Positions 1 to 7,740 are shown, counted from the stretch's first letter. The stretch is DNA of 34,305 nucleotides from Allofournierella_A excrementavium (GCA_019120375.1 DWVE01000022.1:1-34305), one strand, 5' to 3'. Notes: a model not told the origin generated them from the sequence alone. Numbers and translations: made by a program.

Positions 1-1266
1 CTTCAGCTGGGCAGCGCTCCGCTGAGCAATGACCGCCTGAATGAACATGGATACGGACTCAACAACGCGCTGGCCTGCCTGTCCGGCGGCACCGGTGACT
101 GGTGTATCTACACCCGCAGCCAGCCCGGCCCGTATTTCAAGGTCAGCGGCCCCTTTGACCTGAACATGACCGTCAAGACGACCGAGTCCATCGACCTGCC
201 GGAAGGGCTGAATCTCCAGTGGTCCGATCCCTCCACGGTCATCCATGTTCGGGTGCCGATGGCTATTGCCCGCACCTTGCAGCGACAGGGAAACCGAAAG
301 CTTAGCGACTTGGTCACTCTTCGGATGTGGCTGATTGAACATCTGGGCGTTGCATACCGGGGCTATCTGGAACTGGACCCGGTCACACTGGAACCCAGCG
401 CCAAAATTGCGGTGACTGTGGGCCAGAGCAGCCTGCTGGTGCCACCCATCCCAGTCCCTATGATGATGGGCCGTACCGAAAAGCTGGAGGTGGAGCTGGG
501 CGGCCAGGTGGTGCCAGTGACCTACGTCCACGGTACCCTCGATAAATCGAAACAGGAACATCTGGTGCAGGGCAGCAAAGCCCGGTTCTACTATCAGTGC
601 AGCCAGCCCACACAGGGCATTGATATCCGGCTGGGCAAGCGGGTAATTGCCACCGCCCAGTTGGGGGAAGTTTGGCATCGGGAAGATGGCAGCCCTCTTT
701 GCCGGCACAACAGCTACAACGACTTTGTGGGAGAACTGATTCTGCCGGAGCTTCCCCGGGGCGTTCTGGCCACTCTCAACAACAAGACCGGCATCGACCG
801 CAACGACCCGGATTGGGATGTGGTCTTTGAAGCACTGGCGGATTTCCCGCCGCAGAAAAATGCCGCCGCACTCAGCGAGGATGAACTGAAAAAGAAGTGG
901 ATGAAAATCCTCAAGGCCGCCAATCCGGAGGACGATGTGACCAGTGAGATCTCCGTCTGGCCCACCGGTACCCGCGTGGATGTGGTGGACAAAGGAGCGA
1001 ATTGGAAATGCGACATCTACGAGCTGAAGACTCGTAAAGCGGAACCACAGGACCTGTACCAGCTGCGGATGTACTGGGATGGCCTGGTGCTGGAGGGCAT
1101 CCAACCCACCCGGGGAATTCTGCTGACGGCCAAATATAACGATGCCATCCGGGAAATGGCAGAGCAGATGAACAGCCTGCCGACACCCAACCTGCCGGAT
1201 GGTACACCCAGCGAACCCTACCGGTTTTTGCTGGCGACCCATCAGGAAAAAGAACTGTCTGTATAA
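1..1266 (+). CDS. GHKL-type ATPase with C-terminal PD-(D/E)XK-like nuclease domain, 5' truncated by the window
   Basis: The reading frame is open from base 1, so the start lies outside the window; the ATG at 166 is internal. Codons 16-25 (bases 46-75) read HGYGLNNALA, which resembles the glycine-rich lid (GxGL) of GHKL/Hsp90-MutL ATPases. The middle part resembles the S5-like transducer fold of MutL/MORC ATPases, with segments such as GIDIRLGKRVIA and LNNKTGI. Near the C-terminus, bases 970-1060 encode an Asp-rich strand (RVDVVD), then DIYELK (Glu at 1021, Lys at 1027) and LYQLRMYW, the usual layout of a PD-(D/E)XK nuclease core with a trailing YQL helix. MORC/MutL-like GHKL ATPases are known in restriction-modification contexts, so a DNA-targeting defence role is plausible but inferred. 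It is followed 13 nt later by a small gene, probably in the same transcript. Confidence 0.7.
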   Translation, partial: LQLGSAPLSNDRLNEHGYGLNNALACLSGGTGDWCIYTRSQPGPYFKVSGPFDLNMTVKTTESIDLPEGLNLQWSDPSTVIHVRVPMAIARTLQRQGNRKLSDLVTLRMWLIEHLGVAYRGYLELDPVTLEPSAKIAVTVGQSSLLVPPIPVPMMMGRTEKLEVELGGQVVPVTYVHGTLDKSKQEHLVQGSKARFYYQCSQPTQGIDIRLGKRVIATAQLGEVWHREDGSPLCRHNSYNDFVGELILPELPRGVLATLNNKTGIDRNDPDWDVVFEALADFPPQKNAAALSEDELKKKWMKILKAANPEDDVTSEISVWPTGTRVDVVDKGANWKCDIYELKTRKAEPQDLYQLRMYWDGLVLEGIQPTRGILLTAKYNDAIREMAEQMNSLPTPNLPDGTPSEPYRFLLATHQEKELSV

Positions 1267-1279
1267 GGAGGAAATAAAA

Positions 1280-1570
1280 ATGATTCTGGATGCTATCTAT
1301 AACGGGGATTTCCGTCCGGGTGAAACCGGATTTATGGATCGCGAGGACTATCGGGAAGCCATGCGGGCGGCGGAACTTTTCCGTGTTCAGCTGATGGAGA
1401 GCATTGGGCAGGAGGATAATCTCCTGCTGGAACAGCTGATGTGTTACATCCAAGACGCCGAAGCCGCCGCTTGTGCCAGCAGCTTTCAGCACGGATTTTC
1501 CGCAGGACTTCTGCTGATGCAGGAAGCACAGACTCTGATGCGGGAAAAAGGCATTTCCGAAAAGGAATAA
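1280..1570 (+). CDS. small DUF6809-like protein
   Basis: This is a 96-residue acidic helical protein with no membrane segment. The ATG at 1280 sits 7 nt after a strong AAGGAGG site, so upstream in-frame starts inside the preceding gene are rejected. The layout (LDAIYNGDFRPGE near the start, a central helical region, then FQHGFSAGLLLMQEA near the end) matches my recollection of the DUF6809 family, small Firmicutes proteins often found on mobile elements; the function is unknown. It is probably co-transcribed with the GHKL-nuclease gene and followed by a terminator. Confidence 0.65.
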   Translation: MILDAIYNGDFRPGETGFMDREDYREAMRAAELFRVQLMESIGQEDNLLLEQLMCYIQDAEAAACASSFQHGFSAGLLLMQEAQTLMREKGISEKE

Positions 1571-1602
1571 AAACTGCACCGATAATGACAAACAGCAAAC
1601 AG

Positions 1603-1641
1603 CGGACCCGGAAAGCATTTTCTGGGTCCGTTGTTCTGTCT
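1603..1641 (+). terminator. Rho-independent terminator-like hairpin
   Basis: Arms CGGACCCGGAAA (1603-1614) and TTTCTGGGTCCG (1619-1630) pair with one mismatch around a 4-nt loop and are followed by a broken T-rich tract (TTGTTCTGTCT). It closes the GHKL-nuclease/DUF6809-like unit. Confidence 0.65.
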
Positions 1642-1751
1642 CTTTGCAAATAACGCAAGAATTTACAAAATGTTCACAATTAAAACAGCTTTTTCGCTGC
1701 GACCACCCCGAAAAGTGAATATGATACAAACAGAGAAAGCGAAACAGCACC

Positions 1752-1778
1752 AACTTCCGTAAGGAAGGGAGGGAAGTT
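1752..1778 (+). promoter_or_regulatory. leader with alternative hairpins around the ribosome-binding site of the recombinase-like operon
   Basis: AACTTCC (1752-1758) can pair with GGAAGTT (1772-1778), enclosing the Shine-Dalgarno GGAAGGGAGGG (1763-1773); its 3' part can instead pair with GGAAG (1763-1767) in a tight hairpin. Either structure would bury part of the ribosome site. The only promoter-like signal seen upstream is a possible -10 TATGAT at 1720-1725 without a convincing -35. Confidence 0.4.
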
Positions 1779-1780
1779 AT

Positions 1781-3352
1781 ATGGCACATTCCAAACATGA
1801 TATTCCATTTTACGGAGGCACTCTGCGCCACCTGACATATACCAAGAAAGGCATCCCTACGGCAGAATGCAATTTAATTGATCCAAACACAACTTGTCCC
1901 TACACAAACGCCGAGCTGTATAAAGCCTTGTTGCGGCGCAGTAATGAGCGTCCGGCGCTGGCTGCCGCTGTTGTACATGAGATCCGCGAAATAGCCAAAA
2001 AAGCAGCAAAAAATCCTAACGCAAAGTTTAAGCAGCAGCGTAGCGGCAAAACGGAAGCCGACGCAGACAAACTGGCGAAAAAAGAATTATATCCGCGTTT
2101 GGCGTTCATTGCCAAACTGCTTTATCGTCCAATATGGGAAAGTCTTGTTGCAGCAGGACGCCCTACTGTTGCGGATTTTGTAGAGTACATGGGCGATGAT
2201 TTGTTTCGCACCGCCACACCGGGTGACCGGCCGAATCTTATGTCGGCATTGCACACGACGATCCTTCCGGTTATCAAGGACAAGCGTCTGGATGAACTTG
2301 CCACCGAAGAACAGGCCAAAAAAGAAAAAGAAAAAATCAACCGCCTGCTCAAAAAGACGCATGCAAAAGATACAAAACGCAGGAATACAAAACGCGCCTA
2401 CACCGAGTTGTTTCGTACCATCGTGGAAAGCGGATTTGCTGAATGCAAAAGCGCACTGGAATTGGCCGATGCAATTGAGACGACTAAGCAGCAAAACCGT
2501 AAGCTGTCAAACAGCATTTTCCCCGGGCACTTGGATGATAGCCAGCGCTGCGCGCTGTTTACCCTTTTATCTGACCAGGCCTATTGTCACGAACAGCTTA
2601 TCGTTGCTTTGGTGTACTCCGGCCTTGATCTTCGTGAGATTGCAGCACTTACTTATGGCGACATTGACCAATTGACACTGTGCAACGAAATCTGTGTGAC
2701 CATCACAGTTGATAAAATCGTATGCGGCCAAAACTCCGACGCGACTGTTGCTGGTCTTAACAATGAGAATATGCCTGTAAAGCGTTTGCGCAAGGTGGTG
2801 CTGTATCCATGGGCAGCGGATATTCTTCGCCAATATGTTGAGCGACTGCAAGAAGAGGGATATTCGTTTGCTCAAATTGAGAAAATGCGGCTTTCCTATT
2901 CGATATTGCGCAAAGAATCGCTCGCTCCCTTTCAGATGGAAGCTGCCATCAAACAGCTTCTTCGGGAAGCAGAAATTCCGAGCATATTTATTCCACACAC
3001 ACGGGACGGCAAAACGGAGATGACGATTAAGGAGCCAAGCTACTCACTGCTTTACTTGGATGCGCAGTATGTTGCCGGTCTCTGCGGAGCGAATCTACCG
3101 ATGTTGCACGCTATGTTCGGGATGGCCTGGACCGAAATGGACGAAGAATCCTATCTTGACCTTCTCGGCAACCAGTATGCTGTAGCGCGCTATCTGCATT
3201 TGAAGCGCTTTTCTCCCTATGAACCCGCTTTGCTGAAACGCCGCGTGCTGCTGGTTCGGAATAGCACCCGGGAACTTCAGAACTTTAGTATTTCATCGTA
3301 TTGCGCGATATCGGCCAGGTGGAGGGAAAAACACGATGACAAAAATCATTGA
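1781..3352 (+). CDS. degenerate tyrosine-recombinase/integrase-like protein
   Basis: This 523-residue protein starts at an ATG 7 nt after GGGAGGG. The C-terminal half resembles the phage-integrase fold: residues 280-296 (YSGLDLREIAALTYGDI) match the 'tGLRxxEl..L.w.DI' block, but the catalytic arginine position holds Asp283, with Arg285 shifted. The region expected to carry HxxR (about 424-434, LYLDAQYVAG) has neither His nor Arg, and the usual GH motif reads FGM. The N-terminal half is basic, with a Lys-rich stretch around 175-205. I infer that it cannot catalyse recombination alone and acts as a DNA-binding partner of the intact recombinase encoded at 3541-5040. It overlaps the next gene by 17 nt. 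Base composition is much less GC-rich than the core genes to the right, suggesting transfer. Confidence 0.72.
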   Translation: MAHSKHDIPFYGGTLRHLTYTKKGIPTAECNLIDPNTTCPYTNAELYKALLRRSNERPALAAAVVHEIREIAKKAAKNPNAKFKQQRSGKTEADADKLAKKELYPRLAFIAKLLYRPIWESLVAAGRPTVADFVEYMGDDLFRTATPGDRPNLMSALHTTILPVIKDKRLDELATEEQAKKEKEKINRLLKKTHAKDTKRRNTKRAYTELFRTIVESGFAECKSALELADAIETTKQQNRKLSNSIFPGHLDDSQRCALFTLLSDQAYCHEQLIVALVYSGLDLREIAALTYGDIDQLTLCNEICVTITVDKIVCGQNSDATVAGLNNENMPVKRLRKVVLYPWAADILRQYVERLQEEGYSFAQIEKMRLSYSILRKESLAPFQMEAAIKQLLREAEIPSIFIPHTRDGKTEMTIKEPSYSLLYLDAQYVAGLCGANLPMLHAMFGMAWTEMDEESYLDLLGNQYAVARYLHLKRFSPYEPALLKRRVLLVRNSTRELQNFSISSYCAISARWREKHDDKNH

Positions 3353-3563
3353 ATACAGTGGTGTGAAATTTCGGGTGAGCTTTTGCTATCCAAAGAACCT
3401 TAAGGACACAAAATATCCTTGCCGCGCGTTGGTAACGCCGCTCGACGAAAACGAGAGGAACATCACCAAACGGCAGCTGTACGGAAAAGATAGCGATGAG
3501 CCGGTGAATCGCTTCGTATCCGGCCTAAACCCGGAAGACATTGAAAAGAACCGTTATCAATAA
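3336..3563 (+). CDS. small hypothetical protein of the recombinase operon
   Basis: This 75-residue basic/acidic protein begins inside the 3' end of the preceding gene (17-nt overlap, GGTGGAGGG about 10 nt before its ATG) and overlaps the next gene by 23 nt, so it is very likely translationally coupled to both. The sequence (KIIEYSGVKFRVSFCYPKN ... VSGLNPEDIEKN) has no family I recognise. Its position between two recombinase genes recalls the small third proteins of multi-recombinase transposons such as TnpC of Tn554, an analogy from gene order only. Confidence 0.6.
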   Translation: MTKIIEYSGVKFRVSFCYPKNLKDTKYPCRALVTPLDENERNITKRQLYGKDSDEPVNRFVSGLNPEDIEKNRYQ

Positions 3564-5040
3564 ACTGCTCGGACTGTTGCAGCAGCGGGGGTTGTATACT
3601 CCATCTGACAGTGGCAAGCTGTCGCAAGAAACAGATCTGGCCGTAATCGCAAAATCGGTAAAAGAGGCATTTTTTAACAAGTATAGTTCCAAATACAAGT
3701 GGGCGCAGAGCACCTGTTATAAGTATCGGCAACAGTATGATTATATGACAGAAGCTCTACAGGGCATTGATTATCGCACGCTCACACCAGATACGGAGAT
3801 TTTGATACAGGAAAATATCTGTCGTGCGGCATTGCGGGACACAAAAAAAGACAATGAATGGGTTCCTGGCCTGACACCGCCCGCCTCAGCTAAGACAAGG
3901 CTGTATCTTTTATATCGACTATTGGAACTTCTGCGCAATACAGAAGACTACGATATTGCTCTAACTCCTTCGCGATACCAAGGAAAAACCTCACGAAAAA
4001 AGCTGCTTCTTGCGCGTACCGATCATGCCCGCAATTTGCCCAGTGACCTTCTGAGTAAGTTGTGCGATACGGATGTGCTGGACGGGCAAATCGGGATCTT
4101 GGCGGATACGGGTTTGCGGATTAATGAATATGGAGGCCTGCTGTTTTGTTCTGTCGGGTATGTAGATGGCTCACAGGGCCGCATGTATTTTGTACGGGTC
4201 AGCGGTCAACTTAGTCGGCAAAATACACGCACGGAATACCCTAAGACAGACCCTTCTTATCGGCTCATTCCAGTTTCACAAGAACTCGGAGAACGGCTGA
4301 TGGCTGAGCGGGAAAATCTTGAACTGCGGTATGGCGACATTTCTTTGCTGCTGCGCATTGGCCAGCCGGAAGAATCTATGTATTCCAACGCCCCCACTAC
4401 CGTTGCCTCCCATATGCACCAATTGAGTGAACAGATTCCCCAGCTGTTGCGCCAGCCTGAATTTTTGGAAGCAATGCGCCGAAATCGACCATGCACCTTT
4501 GATAAAGCAAGCCAGGATGAATATTTGTTCGGTATGCTGACCCCGCATGCTCTACGCCGATTTTTTTGCACCTGGTTATATACGATGAGCGGAGTTGACA
4601 CCAACGAGATTTATTTCTTCATGGGGCACTTGAATAAAAATGTACGCCAGCGATCAGGCCCTTGTGGCCCGACACCAGCCGAAATATATCGTCTTTGCCT
4701 GTTGAAGCATGTCAGTCCGACCCTGTTTCACGCCGCACACTCTTTGAAATACAATCTGGGAGAGAAATACCGGGAAACAGAAGTGCCTGCTTGTTCCGTG
4801 GAATTTACGATTCCGCCCGAAACATCCTGGGAAATCGTTGTTGAGGATTCCGAGCCCTTTAATCACGTGGCGTTGGGGGGAAATGGAATCACATGGGATG
4901 TCAGGTATCAAGATGAGTTTCGGCCGAACCCGAATCGATATGCTCTGCTGGCGACCGAAGAGATGTATACCATCCAGTCAAAAGGCAAATTTTTGGATGC
5001 GTTGAAAAAGACACCAAAAGACGAGAAACTCAACAAATAG
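3541..5040 (+). CDS. tyrosine recombinase / site-specific integrase
   Basis: This protein of 499 residues uses a TTG start at 3541, inside the end of the 75-residue gene, with GGAAG just upstream. The catalytic set of tyrosine recombinases is visible: Arg193 in TGLRINEYGGLL, His336 and Arg339 in PHALRRFF, His363 in MGHL, and a candidate nucleophile Tyr383 in AEIYRL. The His363-Tyr383 spacing of 20 is longer than usual and suggests an insertion. The N-terminal ~170 residues include an aromatic core-binding-like stretch (KWAQSTCYKYRQQYDYM). It probably moves the element carrying it, together with the degenerate recombinase-like gene upstream. Its last codons lie within a perfect palindrome that continues into the toxin-antitoxin promoter. 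Confidence 0.85.
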   Translation: MKRTVINKLLGLLQQRGLYTPSDSGKLSQETDLAVIAKSVKEAFFNKYSSKYKWAQSTCYKYRQQYDYMTEALQGIDYRTLTPDTEILIQENICRAALRDTKKDNEWVPGLTPPASAKTRLYLLYRLLELLRNTEDYDIALTPSRYQGKTSRKKLLLARTDHARNLPSDLLSKLCDTDVLDGQIGILADTGLRINEYGGLLFCSVGYVDGSQGRMYFVRVSGQLSRQNTRTEYPKTDPSYRLIPVSQELGERLMAERENLELRYGDISLLLRIGQPEESMYSNAPTTVASHMHQLSEQIPQLLRQPEFLEAMRRNRPCTFDKASQDEYLFGMLTPHALRRFFCTWLYTMSGVDTNEIYFFMGHLNKNVRQRSGPCGPTPAEIYRLCLLKHVSPTLFHAAHSLKYNLGEKYRETEVPACSVEFTIPPETSWEIVVEDSEPFNHVALGGNGITWDVRYQDEFRPNPNRYALLATEEMYTIQSKGKFLDALKKTPKDEKLNK

Positions 5041-5062
5041 GTTGTATTCAACCTATTTGTTG
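5031..5062. repeat. perfect 14-bp-arm palindrome at the recombinase gene end
   Basis: Arms CAACAAATAGGTTG (5031-5044) and CAACCTATTTGTTG (5049-5062) are perfectly complementary around a 4-nt TATT centre. The left arm contains the recombinase stop codon; the right arm lies in the promoter of the toxin-antitoxin operon. No T-run follows, so it is not a standard terminator. It may be the antitoxin operator, or a recombinase binding site next to its own gene. Confidence 0.85.
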
Positions 5063-5069
5063 GTATAAT
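5042..5069 (+). promoter_or_regulatory. promoter of the Phd-Doc operon
   Basis: A -35 box TTGTAT (5042-5047), a 16-nt spacer and a perfect -10 TATAAT (5064-5069) lie upstream of the antitoxin start. The -35 and most of the spacer are inside the palindrome at 5031-5062, as expected for autorepression by a Phd-type antitoxin. Confidence 0.7.
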
Positions 5070-5090
5070 GAAAAAGGAGGTGGTCTTCTC

Positions 5091-5333
5091 ATGTTGCTTG
5101 ATACCCGCGAAATGATTTCCGTAACTGAAGCCAACCAAAATTTCTCTCGGGCAACCAGGATTGCCGACAAGCGTGGCAAAGCCGTGATCTTGAAAGGCAA
5201 CCGGCCCAAGTATTTATTGCTGGACATCGAAGCGGACCCGCGTTTGCTTTTGTCGGATGATGAGCTGATCGGGATTTCTGCCACCCGCATTTTCAAAAAT
5301 CACCGGGCAGCGTTTGAGGAGTTGGCAAAATGA
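5091..5333 (+). CDS. Phd/YefM-type antitoxin
   Basis: This 80-residue protein starts at an ATG about 10 nt after AAAGGAGG. It has the Phd/YefM pattern: an N-terminal DNA-binding fold (MISVTEANQNFSRATRIADKRGKAVILKGNRPKYLL, quoted in part from residues 8 on) followed by an acidic/hydrophobic C-terminal helix that would mask the toxin. The stop overlaps the toxin start as ATGA. In this family the antitoxin neutralises the Fic/Doc toxin and represses the operon with it; the palindrome over the promoter is the obvious operator. Confidence 0.85.
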   Translation: MLLDTREMISVTEANQNFSRATRIADKRGKAVILKGNRPKYLLLDIEADPRLLLSDDELIGISATRIFKNHRAAFEELAK

Positions 5334-5734
5334 TTGTATTGTCCACACAAAAAGTAATGCAGCTTCACCAGTTCCTCATGCAGGAGACCGGTGGGCTGGA
5401 TGGTATCCGGGATGAAGGTCTGTTTGATTCCGCTGTGCAAGGTCCCTTCGCCACGTTTGGAGGCCAGGAGCTTTACCCCAGTATCGAAGAGAAAGCAGCA
5501 AAGCTGGGAGTTACCCTCACTAAGAATCATGCTTTTCTGGATGGAAATAAGCGCATCGGTGCCTATGCACTGCTCATCTTCCTGGACGTAAACGGCGTGG
5601 CAATGGAGTACTCTGATGCTGACCTGATTTCTCTGGGCCTTGGTATGGCCGACGGCACGCTGGATTACGAAGATGTTCTGGGCTGGATTCACAAGCATAA
5701 GACAGGGGAGCTTTCCCAGCCTGATCCAACTTGA
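5330..5734 (+). CDS. doc: Doc-type toxin (Fic/DOC family)
   Basis: This 134-residue protein is the usual Doc length. It contains the Fic/Doc motif HAFLDGNKRIG starting at His67, with Lys74 where AMP-transferring Fic proteins have Gly. That NKR form is typical of Doc, which phosphorylates elongation factor Tu and stops translation. The N-terminal part (GGLDGIRDEGLFDSAVQ) is also typical of Doc. It is coupled to the antitoxin gene by a 4-nt overlap. Such modules stabilise plasmids and islands and can act against phage; here it sits at the edge of the recombinase-bearing region. Confidence 0.92.
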   Translation: MIVLSTQKVMQLHQFLMQETGGLDGIRDEGLFDSAVQGPFATFGGQELYPSIEEKAAKLGVTLTKNHAFLDGNKRIGAYALLIFLDVNGVAMEYSDADLISLGLGMADGTLDYEDVLGWIHKHKTGELSQPDPT

Positions 5735-5909
5735 CATCATGCACAAAACAAAGGCGCGAAATTTTATGTTTTGACGGACGTGAAACCAGACGTTCGGGCA
5801 TACTTTTATGGATTTTTGATAACAAGTCTGGCCTGTGCCGCTTTCGTTATGGAGCGGATTCATTATCCGTTCATTATGCAACAGAAAACGGGGAGCAAAG
5901 CATCCTCTT
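5735..5909. other. intergenic remnant with no supported gene
   Basis: After the doc stop the same frame stays open to a TAA at 5909-5911, including a hydrophobic stretch (FYGFLITSLACAAFV), but there is no ATG and no ribosome site. It may be a leftover of a decayed gene. Nothing else is recognised. Confidence 0.4.
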
Positions 5910-5960
5910 AAAAAACGGGTTTGCGGGCGGTTCCGTGACACGGAACCGCCCGCAAACCCG
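5910..5960 (-). terminator. strong terminator of tRNA-Ala(GGC), perfect 22-bp stem
   Basis: Positions 5916-5937 and 5939-5960 are exact reverse complements with a single central base (arms begin CGGGTTTGCGGGCGG and end CCCGCAAACCCG). Read on the minus strand the stem is followed by TTTTTT (5910-5915), making a Rho-independent terminator downstream of the tRNA. On the plus strand no T-run follows. Confidence 0.88.
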
Positions 5961-6004
5961 CATAAACAAAAGAAAAAAGCACCCATCTTTCGATGAATGC
6001 TTTC

Positions 6005-6080
<76 letters not shown>

Positions 6081-6114
6081 AGATTTTGTGCCGCCGTCTC
6101 AAGGCCGCTTCGCT

Positions 6115-6143
6115 ATTATAGCAAACAACAATTTTCTTGTCAA
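6115..6143 (-). promoter_or_regulatory. consensus promoter of tRNA-Ala(GGC)
   Basis: On the minus strand a perfect -35 TTGACA (6138-6143), a 17-nt spacer and a perfect -10 TATAAT (6115-6120) lie 34 nt upstream of the tRNA 5' end. This is the strongest sigma-70-type promoter in the window. Confidence 0.92.
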
Positions 6144-6197
6144 GTGTTGTTGAAAAGAAAATGGAAATGTATAAGTTGACGAAAAAATACAAAGCAC

Positions 6198-6226
6198 TTG
6201 TTTCACCTTTCAATTAGGTTTATAAT
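6198..6226 (+). promoter_or_regulatory. promoter of the V/A-type ATPase operon
   Basis: -35 TTGTTT (6198-6203), 17-nt spacer, perfect -10 TATAAT (6221-6226). It is the only good promoter before the first ATPase gene and would give a leader of about 110 nt. Confidence 0.8.
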
Positions 6227-6248
6227 GAAGCTGATTTGGCCTTCGGTC

Positions 6249-6269
6249 ACTTATGTATTAGACATAAGT
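6249..6269 (+). promoter_or_regulatory. hairpin in the ATPase operon leader
   Basis: ACTTATGT (6249-6256) and ACATAAGT (6262-6269) are perfect inverted repeats around a 5-nt loop, starting about 16 nt after the likely transcription start. It could be a protein-binding operator or an mRNA-stabilising 5' stem; no T-run follows. Confidence 0.55.
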
Positions 6270-6341
6270 ATAAGAAGCGCCAAACAGCAATCCGCAATGG
6301 CAGGCGTTGTTCCTGTGTTTTTTGGAAGGAGATGTTTAACT

Positions 6342-6668
6342 ATGAATGGCACCAATGAACTGCTGCGCGCCATTTTAAAGATCGACGAGGAGGAGCGGGC
6401 ACGCACCCAGGCCACCGAGGAGTATCGCCAAAAAGCGCAGGCCGATAAGGCCGCTAAGGCAAAGCAGATGGAAGAGCAGGCCATGGAAGACATGCGCCGT
6501 GATGTGGACGAGTTCGCCCAGGCCGAGAAGACCCGCGCCGAAGGCGAGCTGGCCGCCCAGGCAAAGCGCAAACAGCAGATCCTGGACCAGCTGGACCAGC
6601 AGCTGCAGAAAAACAAAGACGCTTGGGTCGACACCATCCTGACCCGGGTGTTGGGCGGGGGGCAGTAA
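6342..6668 (+). CDS. V/A-type ATPase subunit G/H (peripheral stalk)
   Basis: This 108-residue, highly charged and almost wholly helical protein is rich in Glu, Lys, Gln and Ala (EERARTQATEEYRQKAQADK), as expected for the coiled-coil peripheral-stalk subunit that pairs with subunit E. ATG 6342 is preceded by AAGGAG with a 10-nt gap; an in-frame upstream start at 6198 lies in the promoter and is rejected. It is the first gene of the ATPase operon, one base before subunit C. Naming of this small subunit differs between species, so no symbol is given. Confidence 0.85.
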   Translation: MNGTNELLRAILKIDEEERARTQATEEYRQKAQADKAAKAKQMEEQAMEDMRRDVDEFAQAEKTRAEGELAAQAKRKQQILDQLDQQLQKNKDAWVDTILTRVLGGGQ

Positions 6669-6669
6669 C

Positions 6670-7728
6670 ATGGGCAACACCCAGGCGTCCAACGCCATTC
6701 TGGCAAAGGCGCGGGCGATGTACGGCCGCCGGCTCACGGCACGCAACTATCAGGAGCTGCTGAACTGCCGCGATCTGCCGGACCTGATCAGCTACCTCAA
6801 GACCCGGACCTCTTACTCCGAAGCTCTGCAGGCGGCGAACCCGGCCACCACCCACCGTGCCCAGCTGGAGACGCTTCTGCGGCTCAATCTGTTTGAGCAG
6901 TATGCTTCTCTGTGCCGGTACGAAATGAACATCGGCCACGACTTTTACCGTTACTTCATCATCCGCAGCGAGGTGCAGGCCATCACCACCCGCCTTCAGG
7001 AGCTCCATGCGCCGGATGGGGATGTGTCCATCTACACCATGCCGGACTTCATCAAAAAGCATTCCTGTCTGAATCTGAATGCCATGTCCATGGCCACCAG
7101 CTTCAAGATGCTGGTGCTGGCGCTGGAGGGCACGCCCTACGCCAAGGTGCTGCAGCCCTTTGCCGACGACCCGGACTTTGCGCTGGAGAAAAGCGGCCTG
7201 CTGGAACTGGAAGCGGCGCTGGACGGCTTTGTGAACAGCCAGGTGGAGCAGATCGCGTCCACCAAGCTTTCGGGCAAGAGCAAAGAGGAGATGCTGTATC
7301 TGCTGCGCCGGCAGAGCGATCTGCGGGCCATCGCAGACATCTACCGCCTCAAGAGCGTGCTTCACGCCGACCGGGCCTTCATCAAGAAGCGGGTCAGCCT
7401 GAGCGTTTCCAACATGACCCCGCGTCAGCTGGACAGCCTCATGGACGCGCAGGACGCCCAGGATGTGATCCACCGGCTGGTGAACACGCCCTACGCCTCC
7501 GAGTTCTACGGTGCGAGTTTCGATTATATCGAAGAGGGCGTGCGCAAGATCGACTACCGCTGGCATCTGAAAAAGCTGCGCTTTTCCACCAACCCCAGCG
7601 TGGTGCTGTTCTGCTACATCTTTTTGGCCGAAAACGAGCTTACCAACATCGTACATATCATCGAGGGCGTGCGCTACGGCCTTGCCCCAGACGATATTGC
7701 CACGCTGCTGGTAGGCGTGGGCGATTAA
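6670..7728 (+). CDS. ntpC: V/A-type ATPase subunit C (d-type)
   Basis: A 352-residue all-helical protein of the usual length for subunit C/d, which sits on the membrane ring as a socket for the central stalk. Features are the opening ARAMYGRRLTARNYQELL, acidic helices in the middle and the end FCYIFLAENELTNIVHIIEG, matching the (F/Y)xxAxExE(I/V)xNIxxI pattern near the C-terminus of this family. The start follows the preceding stop by one base, so translation is coupled; the next gene begins 12 nt downstream. Confidence 0.92.
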   Translation: MGNTQASNAILAKARAMYGRRLTARNYQELLNCRDLPDLISYLKTRTSYSEALQAANPATTHRAQLETLLRLNLFEQYASLCRYEMNIGHDFYRYFIIRSEVQAITTRLQELHAPDGDVSIYTMPDFIKKHSCLNLNAMSMATSFKMLVLALEGTPYAKVLQPFADDPDFALEKSGLLELEAALDGFVNSQVEQIASTKLSGKSKEEMLYLLRRQSDLRAIADIYRLKSVLHADRAFIKKRVSLSVSNMTPRQLDSLMDAQDAQDVIHRLVNTPYASEFYGASFDYIEEGVRKIDYRWHLKKLRFSTNPSVVLFCYIFLAENELTNIVHIIEGVRYGLAPDDIATLLVGVGD

Positions 7729-7740
7729 GGGGGTGCTGCA

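Noticed and set aside
5771..5911. Hydrophobic frame with TTG start in the doc frame
   Set aside because: No ribosome site and no recognisable protein; listed only as a possible gene remnant.
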